64,000 bases of DNA, taken from the NCBI GenBank assembly GCA_913064775.1, contig CAJYAD010000007.1, positions 62,001 to 126,000 on the forward strand. Reading direction: 5' to 3'. This DNA is from an uncultured Albidovulum sp. Its GTDB lineage: Bacteria; Pseudomonadota; Alphaproteobacteria; Rhodobacterales; Rhodobacteraceae. The notes under the pieces are model-generated. The model saw only the letters and a list, made by a program, of their open reading frames with translations. It was not told the origin of the DNA and did no database searches. Shown here piece after piece: positions 9,005-16,272 of this stretch (the first letter of the stretch is position 1; each line of letters opens with the position of its first letter). The position numbers were made by a program, and so were the translations under genes.

Positions 9005-9298
9005 ATGAGCATCGACCCCAAAAGCGTGGTCGCGCTGGCGCTGCTGCATCATGCGTTTCTGGTGCTGGCCTATGCGCTGACGCCGCTGATCGCCAGCATC
9101 ACCCTGCTGGGCATTCTGATCGCGGTGTTGCAGGGCGCCTTCCAGATCGAGGACGGCGCGCTGGCGATGGGTGCCAAGGTGGCGATCGTGCTGTTCTTTT
9201 CCGCCGCGGCCGGAGAGATGATCTTTATGACCCTTGCCCATCTGGCGCATGACTGGATCGCCTCGATCCCCACCCTGATCGCCGAGGATTGGAACTAG
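9005..9298 (+). CDS. fliQ: FliQ/SctS-like export gate protein (second FliQ homologue)
   Basis: ATG 9005 gives 97 residues with two long hydrophobic helices. The loop LGILIAVLQGAFQIEDGALA matches the FliQ/SctS core pattern (GL-x-LQA-x-TQI-x-x-x-x-L), but most other positions are divergent. It lies one base before fliR and close to flhB, the classical fliQ-fliR-flhB order, so it should be an inner-membrane export gate subunit. A second, more canonical fliQ is encoded at 18364-18642. Whether both enter one gate or only one is used is open. The ribosome site is weak. Confidence 0.75.
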   Translation: MSIDPKSVVALALLHHAFLVLAYALTPLIASITLLGILIAVLQGAFQIEDGALAMGAKVAIVLFFSAAAGEMIFMTLAHLAHDWIASIPTLIAEDWN

Positions 9299-9299
9299 C

Positions 9300-10076
9300 A
9301 TGGTGCCGATCCCCGCGCCTGAGGTGATGGCCTGGCTGAGCGCCGCGTTCTGGCCCTTTCTGCGCATGACCGGGGTTTTCCTGACCGCCCCGATCCTGGG
9401 GTCGCGCAGCGTGCCGGTGTTGCAGCGGGTGCTGATGTCGGCGCTGTTCGCCGGCTGTCTGGGCGCCTGGGACGGGCCCTGGCCGCCGCTGCCCGAGGGC
9501 ATCGTGGCGATCGTCTACGCCGGGATCTTGCAGATTTCCTTCGGCGCCGGGCTGGGGCTGGTCGGGCGGGTGATCGTGTCGACCATCGGCGCGGCGGGAG
9601 AGATCGCGGGCGCGGCGATCGGGTCGAACTTTGCCCGCACCTCGGGGCTGGATCAGTCGAGCGAGCCTCCGGTGCTTTACAACATCCTCAACATGACCGG
9701 GATGCTGGTCTATCTGGGTGCTGGCGGCATGTTCTGGACGCTGCTGGCGGTGTCGCGCTCGTTCCACACCAGCCCTGCCGGGGTGCCGACGCAGCTGTCC
9801 CTGCAGCAGCTGGCCGATTATATCGGCGTGGTGCTGGAATCGGGCACGATCCTGGCCTTGCCGGCGCTGGCCGCGGCCTTCGCGTTGAATGTCTCGATCG
9901 GGCTGGCGAATGCGCTGTCGCCCAACCTCAACATCTTCTCGGTCGGCTTTCCGATCCTGTTTCTGGGCGGCATCTGGGTGATCGGCTCTTCGATCTTCTT
10001 CATCGAGCCGACGGTGGCCAACCTGATGCTGGAGGGCGCGCATCAGCTGGCCGGCCTGATCGGCGATGGGGGCTGA
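9300..10076 (+). CDS. fliR: Flagellar export gate protein FliR
   Basis: The 258-residue protein has about six hydrophobic helices and the FliR signatures FLRMTGVFLTAPILGSRSVP near the N-terminus and SFGAGLGLVGRVIVSTIGAAGE in the middle. FliR is the single-copy subunit of the FliP5-FliQ4-FliR1 gate in the flagellar basal body. The start codon is one base after the fliQ-like stop, and flhB follows after one base, so the three genes form a tight operon. Confidence 0.94.
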   Translation: MVPIPAPEVMAWLSAAFWPFLRMTGVFLTAPILGSRSVPVLQRVLMSALFAGCLGAWDGPWPPLPEGIVAIVYAGILQISFGAGLGLVGRVIVSTIGAAGEIAGAAIGSNFARTSGLDQSSEPPVLYNILNMTGMLVYLGAGGMFWTLLAVSRSFHTSPAGVPTQLSLQQLADYIGVVLESGTILALPALAAAFALNVSIGLANALSPNLNIFSVGFPILFLGGIWVIGSSIFFIEPTVANLMLEGAHQLAGLIGDGG

Positions 10077-10077
10077 G

Positions 10078-11238
10078 ATGGCCGAAGATTCGGACGCCGA
10101 GAAGAAACACGACCCAACCCGAGAGCGCCTGAAGAAAGCGCGCGAGGAAGGCCAGATCCGGCGCTCGAACGACCTGCCGAAGGCGGCGATGACGCTGGGG
10201 CTGGTGCTGGTGGTCTTTGTCAGCGGCGGGGTGCTGTCGGGGCTGGCCTCGGATTGGCTGGCCACCAGCCTGTCCGCCGCAGGGGCGATGAACCTTGGGC
10301 TGGTCTACGGGCTAGATCTGGAATTCATGGCGGTGCTGAGTGTGTTCTTGCTGGCGACCGGGGCCTTGGCCTTCGCGGCGGGGATGGGGTCTGGCGGGTG
10401 GATGATGTCCTTCATGCTGCTCATGCCGAAGCTGGAGCGTGTCGACCCGGCGAAATCCTGGGGCCAGGTCTTTTCGGTCTCGAACCTGATCGAGGTGGGC
10501 AAGTCGGCGCTGAAGATCATCGTGATCGGCAGCGCTGGATGGAGCGCCTATGCCGGGCAGAAGCTTGACATGCTGGCGCTGGCCGGTGGCCACGACGTGT
10601 CGCTGGCCACGCTGGGGGGGCCTGCGCTGCATGTGATCCTGGGGGCGGCGGGTGGTGCGCTGGTGCTGGCGGTCGCGGATGTGGGCGTGCAGGCCTGGCT
10701 GAACCGCCGGTCGCTGAAGATGACCGACAAGGAGGTCCGCGACGAGACCAAGCAATCCGAGGGCGACCCCCATGTCCGCGCCCGGCGCCGCTCGCTGATG
10801 CGCCGTGCCGCGCGTGCCCGTCAGGTGCAGCAGGTCAAGTCCGCGACCATGGTGATCACCAACCCCACCCATTTCGCCGTGGCGGTGCGCTACCGGCGCC
10901 GCAAGGACGGTGTGCCGCTGGTGGTGGCCAAGGGAGTGGATCTGACCGCCGCGCCGATCCTGGAACAGGCGCGCATCCACGGCGTGCCGCTGGTCGAGGC
11001 CCCCGTGCTGGCGCGCGCCCTGCACCGCCAGGTCGAGGTCGGGAAACCGATCCCGCATCATCTTTACCGCGCGGTGGCCGAGGTGCTGGCCTATGTCTGG
11101 CGGCTGGATGCCTGGCGCGCCGAGGGCGGCGAGAAACCGGCCCGCCCGCGGGTGGAAGGCCCGCTGGATCCGCCGGACGCGCCCGCCGCAGAGGCTGAGG
11201 CCGAGGCTGCGGCGGGGGACGAGGCGCCGGCTGCGTGA
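10078..11238 (+). CDS. flhB: Flagellar export switch protein FlhB
   Basis: The start MAEDSDAEKKHDPTRERLKKAREEG at 10078 is the conserved FlhB N-terminus; the track start 12 bases earlier overlaps fliR. The protein has about 386 residues with four membrane helices and a cytoplasmic domain with the autocleavage site NPTH in TMVITNPTHFAVAVRYRR. Cleavage there switches export from rod/hook to filament substrates. The last 50 residues are Ala/Glu/Pro-rich and are encoded opposite the 3' end of the convergent fliJ-like gene, an overlap of 148 bases. Confidence 0.95.
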   Translation: MAEDSDAEKKHDPTRERLKKAREEGQIRRSNDLPKAAMTLGLVLVVFVSGGVLSGLASDWLATSLSAAGAMNLGLVYGLDLEFMAVLSVFLLATGALAFAAGMGSGGWMMSFMLLMPKLERVDPAKSWGQVFSVSNLIEVGKSALKIIVIGSAGWSAYAGQKLDMLALAGGHDVSLATLGGPALHVILGAAGGALVLAVADVGVQAWLNRRSLKMTDKEVRDETKQSEGDPHVRARRRSLMRRAARARQVQQVKSATMVITNPTHFAVAVRYRRRKDGVPLVVAKGVDLTAAPILEQARIHGVPLVEAPVLARALHRQVEVGKPIPHHLYRAVAEVLAYVWRLDAWRAEGGEKPARPRVEGPLDPPDAPAAEAEAEAAAGDEAPAA

Positions 11239-11624
11239 TCCTCGGCCCGCTCGGCCAGTCTGTCGGCCGCCGCCCGGGCCGCATCGGCGGCCTTTTGCAG
11301 CGCCTTGTGCTTTTCGGTCGCCAGCGCGAGGCTGTCGAGCGCCTGTTTCTGCGCGTATTCTCCCACGCGGATCTGCGCCTCATTCGCATGGCGGGCCCGC
11401 ACGCCCATCTCGATGAACTGGCCGTAGGATTTCAGCTCCAGCCCCGAGGTGATCCCCTCTTCCACCAGCCGCCGCCCGAGATCGGTCATATAGGCCGACA
11501 GCGTCGCCGATTGCCCGCCCAGCGCCGCCAGCCGCTTCGCCGCGTCGGCGGCCATCTGTTCGGCCCGGATCTTGTCACGGTTCGACAGGATGGTCAGCAC
11601 CCGCAGGGTCTTGCGCGACAGCAT
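11091..11624 (-). CDS. fliJ: FliJ-like flagellar export coiled-coil protein
   Basis: ATG at 11624 overlaps the fliI TGA (TGATG) and opens 177 residues that are largely helical and charged (LTILSNRDKIRAEQMAADAAKRL, then EYAQKQALDSLALATEKHKALQ), as expected for FliJ, the central stalk of the FliH-FliI-FliJ ATPase. Position directly after fliI is the main support; sequence conservation of FliJ is low. The C-terminal 50 residues are Ala/Ser-rich and overlap flhB antisense. The track shows only a longer ORF starting inside fliI, whose first part is a shadow. Confidence 0.7.
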   Translation of the reverse strand: MLSRKTLRVLTILSNRDKIRAEQMAADAAKRLAALGGQSATLSAYMTDLGRRLVEEGITSGLELKSYGQFIEMGVRARHANEAQIRVGEYAQKQALDSLALATEKHKALQKAADAARAAADRLAERAEDHAAGASSPAAASASASAAGASGGSSGPSTRGRAGFSPPSARQASSRQT

Positions 11625-12958
11625 CAGCCCAGCACCTTCTGCAACAGCGCCCGGGCGTCGGCGAGGGGGATGTTCTCTTCCGCGGATTGCCGCAGGAAGG
11701 CCTCCATCCCCGGGGCGCGGGCCAGCGCGTCGTCCAGCACGGTGTCGCGGCCCGGGGCATAGGCGCCGATATCGACCAGCTCGCGCTTTTCCTGCAGCCG
11801 CGACCATAGAAAGCGAAACCGCATCGCCCAGGCCTTGTGCTCGGCATCGATCAGCGAAGGCATCGGTCGCGACAGCGACATCGACACGTCGATCGGCGGG
11901 TAGACGCCGGCCTCGCTCATCCGGCGCGACAGCACGACATGGCCGTCCAGAACCGAGCGCGCGGTGTCGGCCACCGGATCGGCGACATGGTCGTCGCCCT
12001 CGACCAGCACGGTGTAGACGCCGGTGATCGAGCCTTCGCCCTTGCGCCCCATCCCGGCGCGTTCGACATAGCCCGCAAGCCGCGCGAAGACCGAGGGCGG
12101 ATAGCCCCGCGTCGCCGCCGGTTCGCCCACCGACAGGCCGATCTCGCGCCCCGCCATCGCCAGACGGGTCAGGGAATCGACCAGCAGCAGCACGTTGCGG
12201 CCCTCGGCCCGGAAGGCCTCGGCGATGGCGGCGGCGCGTTCGGCGCCCAGCACCCGCGCAAGGGGGGGCGTGTCGGCGGCGCTGACCACCACGACCGAAC
12301 GCGACAGCGCCTCGCCCAGATGGTCGTCGATGAATTCGCGCACCTCGCGGCCGCGCTCGCCGATCATCGCGACGACGCAGCAATCGACCTTGGCGTGGCG
12401 CGCGATCATGCCCAGAAGGGTGCTTTTGCCGACGCCGCTGCCGGCGAAAAGGCCGGTGCGCATCCCCAGCCCCAGCGTCGCCAGCCCGTTGATCGCCCGC
12501 ACGCCCACATCCAGCGGCTGGGTCAGGCGCTGGCGGTGCATCGGGTTGATCGACACGCCCTCCAGCGGCCAAAGCTGCCCCGGCGCCGGTGGCGGCCGGT
12601 CGTCGAGCGGCACGCCATAGGCATCGATCACGCGCCCCAGCAGCGCCGGCCCCACCGCGACCGACACGCCGCCGGGCACCGCGCTGACCCGGTCGCCGCG
12701 TTGCAGGCCCTTCAGGCTGCGGTCGGCCATCAGCAGGGTCAGGCGTTCGCGAAAGCCCACCACCTCGGCGTCGATTTCCCCCGTTCGGGTGGCGATGCGG
12801 CAACGAGATCCGATTGGCACGCCAAGGCCGCTGGCCGCGATCACCTCGCCCTCGGTGCCCAGCACGGCGCCGCAGCGCGCAACCGGTGACAGGGCGGGCA
12901 GGTGGCCTTGCAGCCAGTCCTGCGCGGCGCGGGTGATTTCGGGCGGGGCGTCAGACAT
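11624..12958 (-). CDS. fliI: Flagellar export ATPase FliI
   Basis: The 444-residue protein has an F1-type ATPase core: Walker A GLFAGSGVGKSTLL near residue 165, VVVVSAADTPPLAR, Walker B NVLLLVDSLTRLAMAGREIGLSVGEPAATRGYPPSVFA, and the C-terminal helical domain. It energises entry of substrates into the flagellar export gate on the cytoplasmic side. It overlaps fliH by 8 bases and fliJ by one base. Confidence 0.97.
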   Translation of the reverse strand: MSDAPPEITRAAQDWLQGHLPALSPVARCGAVLGTEGEVIAASGLGVPIGSRCRIATRTGEIDAEVVGFRERLTLLMADRSLKGLQRGDRVSAVPGGVSVAVGPALLGRVIDAYGVPLDDRPPPAPGQLWPLEGVSINPMHRQRLTQPLDVGVRAINGLATLGLGMRTGLFAGSGVGKSTLLGMIARHAKVDCCVVAMIGERGREVREFIDDHLGEALSRSVVVVSAADTPPLARVLGAERAAAIAEAFRAEGRNVLLLVDSLTRLAMAGREIGLSVGEPAATRGYPPSVFARLAGYVERAGMGRKGEGSITGVYTVLVEGDDHVADPVADTARSVLDGHVVLSRRMSEAGVYPPIDVSMSLSRPMPSLIDAEHKAWAMRFRFLWSRLQEKRELVDIGAYAPGRDTVLDDALARAPGMEAFLRQSAEENIPLADARALLQKVLG

Positions 12959-13604
12959 CGGTAGGCAGCGCGCGCAGGCTCTGCTCCATCCGCTCGACCG
13001 AGGCGTCCCAGCGGTTCAGCACGGTGCCGCCCTCGGATTCGAGCAGCTCTACGACGAAGCCGCCGGGTTTCATCGCGTCGTCGGGCTGGGGCCGCACGGC
13101 GTCGGGCAGGGCGGTGGCGATCTGGTCCAGCGTCTGCGGCGCAGCGCGGGCGATCAGCGGCAGCGCGCCGGGTGCGGCCTCGGCCCGGGCCTCGGCCAGA
13201 ACGCGCTGCAACAGCGCCTCGCGGTCGAAGGGACGCGGCGCGCCGATCAGGGTTTCGGCCAGCACCTTGCCTAGCTCGATCGCGGCGCGGGCCATGGCCT
13301 GCTGACAGGCGGCGTGTTCGGATTCCAGCCGGGCCTGCAGGGCCTCCAGCTGCGCGACGGCGGGGCCGATCGCGTCGGTGATCGCCGCCAGCGCCTCTTC
13401 GCGGCCCTGGCGCAGGCCCTCGGCATGGCCGGCGTCCCGGGCCTCTTGGCGCAGGCGCGCGCGCGCGTCGGCCTCGGCGGCTTCGGCGGCCTCGGCGTCG
13501 GCGCGGGCCGCGTGCTCTTGGCTGGCGCGAAGCTCCTCGGGGTCCGGGGTGTCGGCGTCGAGGGCCGGATCGGGCAGCGGCGGGGGGCGGAACGGATGGG
13601 TCAT
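12951..13604 (-). CDS. fliH: FliH-like flagellar export ATPase regulator
   Basis: The start MTHPFRPPPLPDPAL at 13604 overlaps the upstream gene's TGA; the longer track start is inside that gene. The 217 residues include a long acidic/alanine-rich coiled-coil with GxxxG-like spacing (ARDAGHAEGLRQGREEALAAI), then a C-terminal domain AIELGKVLAETLIG similar to FliH/V-ATPase subunit E. FliH tethers and inhibits FliI. Identification rests on context plus this pattern. Confidence 0.85.
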   Translation of the reverse strand: MTHPFRPPPLPDPALDADTPDPEELRASQEHAARADAEAAEAAEADARARLRQEARDAGHAEGLRQGREEALAAITDAIGPAVAQLEALQARLESEHAACQQAMARAAIELGKVLAETLIGAPRPFDREALLQRVLAEARAEAAPGALPLIARAAPQTLDQIATALPDAVRPQPDDAMKPGGFVVELLESEGGTVLNRWDASVERMEQSLRALPTDV

Positions 13605-13885
13605 GCGCGTCTCGACAGGGTGGCCAGGAACCAGGGGATTCGGCTGATCGCGAAGACGAGAACCTCCATCGCCGCCGCGATCACCCCGCCCGTGGCGATG
13701 GCGATCGCGACCAGTTTCAGCGCGAAGCCGCCCAGCACCAGTGACCACAGCGCCGCCGGCATGTGCAGCGCGCCCCAGGCCGCCGCCACCGACATGCCCG
13801 CAAGGAAAGGCCGCACCGGGCGCCGCCGCGAGCCCTGTGCAGAGGCGTCCTTGCCGCTGGTCTTTCTGGCGGTCTTGTCAGCCAT
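13601..13885 (-). CDS. Small two-helix membrane protein of unknown function in flagellar operon
   Basis: The 94-residue protein has a basic Lys/Arg/Ser-rich N-terminus (first 28 residues) and two hydrophobic helices (about 30-55 and 58-85), ending in a basic tail. It overlaps motB (8 bases) and fliH (4 bases), so it is translated as part of the flagellar operon. I recognise no family. It does not look like FliO, which has one N-terminal helix followed by a larger soluble domain. A stator- or basal-body-associated role is an inference from position only. Confidence 0.7.
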   Translation of the reverse strand: MADKTARKTSGKDASAQGSRRRPVRPFLAGMSVAAAWGALHMPAALWSLVLGGFALKLVAIAIATGGVIAAAMEVLVFAISRIPWFLATLSRRA

Positions 13886-14837
13886 GGTTTGCCGTTTCCG
13901 CGTGGCTCTGCCCGGCCTGTTGCGCCGGGTCCGGCGTGCCTGCCTGCGGCGCCACCGTCTCGGGCGTCTTTGCCTGCTTGGGTTTCGGGGCCGAAATCAC
14001 CACCGACACGCGGCGGTTCTGTTGCCGGCCCTGGACGGTGCCATTGCTTGCGATCGGATGGTATTTCGAGAAGCCCTCGGCGCTGAGCGCCTCACCCGGC
14101 ACGTTTTGCGACCGAAACAGCATCACCACGCTGAGCGCGCGGGCCGTCGACAATTGCCAGTTCGACGGGAATTGCCTGGTGTGGATCGGCTGGTTGTCGG
14201 TATAGCCGTGGATCGAGATCCGATAACCCGCCGGGATCGTGCTAAGCGTTTTCGCCAGCGGCGTCAGGATCTTGGAGGCGCCCGAGGTCAGGGTCGCGTC
14301 GCCATTGGCGAACAGGATCTTGGCGTTGAGGCGGATCTTGATCGACAGCGGGGTGGAGGTGACCGAGATCGTCTTGGCCTCGATCTGCGGCTTCAGCAGC
14401 GCCTGCAGCTTGAGGCTGAGCCTTGAGATCGCCTGGACCTTGGGCTGAAGATCCTTCTGCAGCTTCGCGTCAAGGCGCTGGGGGGCCGGGGGCTTGGCGT
14501 CCATCAGGTGGCGCAGGGCTTCGGGCAGCCGCAGCGTCATCGGCGCCGCCGGGGCCTCTAGCGGCAGCGGCACGGGCGTGGGCAGGTTGTGCATCGGCCC
14601 ATGGGACGAGGCCGGCTTGCTGACCAGCGCCGGCGGCGTGCCCGAGAAGGCCAGCATCATGCTGGCCGCCATCTGCTTCATCTTCGACGTGTTCTGCGCC
14701 GAGGTCGCGTAGAGCACGATGAAAAGCGCCAGCAGCAAGGTCAGAAGGTCCGCGTAGGACACCATCCAGCGTTCGTGGTTGGGCTTGTGGCCCTCGTCGC
14801 GGCGTGCGCGGCGGAACTGATCGCCCCCGGAACTCAT
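13878..14837 (-). CDS. motB: Stator protein MotB (OmpA-like)
   Basis: The 319-residue protein carries the MotB signature HERWMVSYADLLTLLLALFIVLYATS with the proton-binding aspartate near residue 30, a linker, and a C-terminal OmpA-type peptidoglycan-binding domain (ISIHGYTDNQP...NWQLSTARALSV...RRVSVVI). It anchors the stator to the wall. It overlaps the motA TGA by one base and ends with a Pro/Ala-rich tail after the OmpA domain. Confidence 0.96.
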   Translation of the reverse strand: MSSGGDQFRRARRDEGHKPNHERWMVSYADLLTLLLALFIVLYATSAQNTSKMKQMAASMMLAFSGTPPALVSKPASSHGPMHNLPTPVPLPLEAPAAPMTLRLPEALRHLMDAKPPAPQRLDAKLQKDLQPKVQAISRLSLKLQALLKPQIEAKTISVTSTPLSIKIRLNAKILFANGDATLTSGASKILTPLAKTLSTIPAGYRISIHGYTDNQPIHTRQFPSNWQLSTARALSVVMLFRSQNVPGEALSAEGFSKYHPIASNGTVQGRQQNRRVSVVISAPKPKQAKTPETVAPQAGTPDPAQQAGQSHAETANHG

Positions 14838-15646
14838 CAGGCTGCCTCTTTTTCTGCGGGGCTTTCGCCGGCCGCGTCCGCATTGTGGTCAAGCCCGGCG
14901 CGGCGGCGGGATTCCAGCATGTTTTCAAGACGTTCGCGCAGACGAATCGGGTTGGCATTGCCTTTCGACAGCTGCAACAGCCCTTCGGTCGCGATCTCGC
15001 GGTAGGTGGTGCGGCCGCCGGCGATCGCCTTCAGCCGGTTGCCCAGCGGGAAGAACACCAGATTGGCCGCGCCGACGCCGTAGATCGTGGCCACGAAGGC
15101 GGTGGCGATGCCGCCGCCCAGCTCACTGGGATGGTCGAGGCGCAGCATGACGTGGATCAGGCCCAGCACCGCGCCCAGGATGCCCACCGTCGGGGCATAG
15201 CCGCCAGCGGCCTCCCAGACATTGGCGCCTTCGGTGTTTTCGCGGTCCTCGATATCGCCCAGCTTGTACAGCACGTCGCGCACGTCGTCATGGCTTTGGC
15301 CGGCGACGATCTGCTCCAGCCCGATCTTCAGGAACTGGTCGCTGGTCTCCTCGGCCGCGTCCTCGAGCGCCAGCGCGCTGGAATTACGCATCAACGTGGA
15401 CCAGTCGTACATGTCCTGGATCAGCTGCACCGAATCCCTGGGGGGCGGGCGCAGCAGCCAGGACGACTGCTTGAACGCATTGACGATCGCGCGCCATTCG
15501 GCGTGGACCAGAAGCGCCGCGAAGGTGCCACCGAAGACGATGCAGGCGGCGTTCAGCTTGACCAGCGACATTAGCGGGTCACCCTCGAGCTGGCTGGTGA
15601 GAAGGATCGTGGAGATCCCGAGGATGATGCCCAGAATGGCGCTCAT
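14837..15646 (-). CDS. motA: Stator protein MotA
   Basis: The 269-residue protein has two N-terminal helices, a cytoplasmic loop with DVRDVLYKLGDIEDRENTEGANVW, and two C-terminal helices including EAAGGYAPTVGILGAVLGLIHVM with the conserved proline. It forms the ion channel of the flagellar motor with MotB. It overlaps fliA by 4 bases (ATGA), so stator genes are in the export/switch operon, not separate as in many bacteria. Confidence 0.95.
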   Translation of the reverse strand: MSAILGIILGISTILLTSQLEGDPLMSLVKLNAACIVFGGTFAALLVHAEWRAIVNAFKQSSWLLRPPPRDSVQLIQDMYDWSTLMRNSSALALEDAAEETSDQFLKIGLEQIVAGQSHDDVRDVLYKLGDIEDRENTEGANVWEAAGGYAPTVGILGAVLGLIHVMLRLDHPSELGGGIATAFVATIYGVGAANLVFFPLGNRLKAIAGGRTTYREIATEGLLQLSKGNANPIRLRERLENMLESRRRAGLDHNADAAGESPAEKEAA

Positions 15647-16272
15647 GGGTAATGTTTCCCTGTATTTTCAATTTCCGAATGCGGACGTGGCAGTCTGCGG
15701 CCAAGCCCCTCGGCCAGGCAGGCGAGCGCGCGTTCGCGGTAGCGCAGCGCCTGAACCTCGCTGACGCCCATGATCCGGGCGACATCCTTGTTGCGCAGCT
15801 CTTCGAGGTAGAAGAGCGAGATCGCCGTGCGTTCCAGATAGGGCAGGCGGTCGATTTCGTCGGCCAGCGCCGCGACGTCCTGGCACTGGATGATCAGGTC
15901 CAGCGCGTCCGGGGGGGCGGTATCGTCGGCCTCGGCCAGAAAGCTTTCCTCGCGGCGCTTGATAGAGCCGGCGCGGCGCGAGATGTCGATCATCGCGCCC
16001 AGCACGCGGGGCTTGATGAACAGCCCGAAAGGCACGCCGCGGCCGGGGTCGTAGCGGTCGCGCAGTTCCAGCGCGGTCAGGACGCCGTGCTGGACCATGT
16101 CCTCGACCTCGGTCCAGGGCATGCGGGCGTGCAGCCGCCAGGCCGTGCGGGTGATCCAGGTGCCGGCCTCTACCAGCACCTGCTGGGGGTCCGGAACGGC
16201 AAGACCGCCGGCGGTGTCGGCGGTGCCCGTGTCGGGTGTGTTGTCGGGTGTGCTGTCGGGAAAAAGCGTCAT
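15643..16272 (-). CDS. fliA: RNA polymerase sigma-28 factor FliA
   Basis: The 209 residues show sigma-70 family region 2 (MVQHGVLTALELRDRYDPGRGVPFGLFIKPRVLGAMIDISR) and region 4 (YLERTAISLFYLEELRNKDVARIMGVSEVQALRYRERAL). Between them region 3 is shorter than in E. coli FliA. The N-terminus has a 12-bp tandem DNA repeat encoding a PDNTPDT stretch. It would transcribe late flagellar genes and be held by FlgM until hook completion. It is flanked by flhA and motA with 4-base overlaps. Confidence 0.92.
   Translation of the reverse strand: MTLFPDSTPDNTPDTGTADTAGGLAVPDPQQVLVEAGTWITRTAWRLHARMPWTEVEDMVQHGVLTALELRDRYDPGRGVPFGLFIKPRVLGAMIDISRRAGSIKRREESFLAEADDTAPPDALDLIIQCQDVAALADEIDRLPYLERTAISLFYLEELRNKDVARIMGVSEVQALRYRERALACLAEGLGRRLPRPHSEIENTGKHYP
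16230..16260 (-). repeat. 12-bp tandem repeat in fliA 5' coding region
   Basis: TGTCGGGTGTGT/C is repeated about 2.6 times on the + strand. The unit is a multiple of three, so copy-number change would add or remove four residues without shifting the frame. Confidence 0.7.

Noticed and set aside
11837-12889. 350-residue ORF antisense to fliI
   Set aside because: Opposite the conserved ATPase core; composition is of a shadow frame (His/Arg/Gln/Gly-rich).
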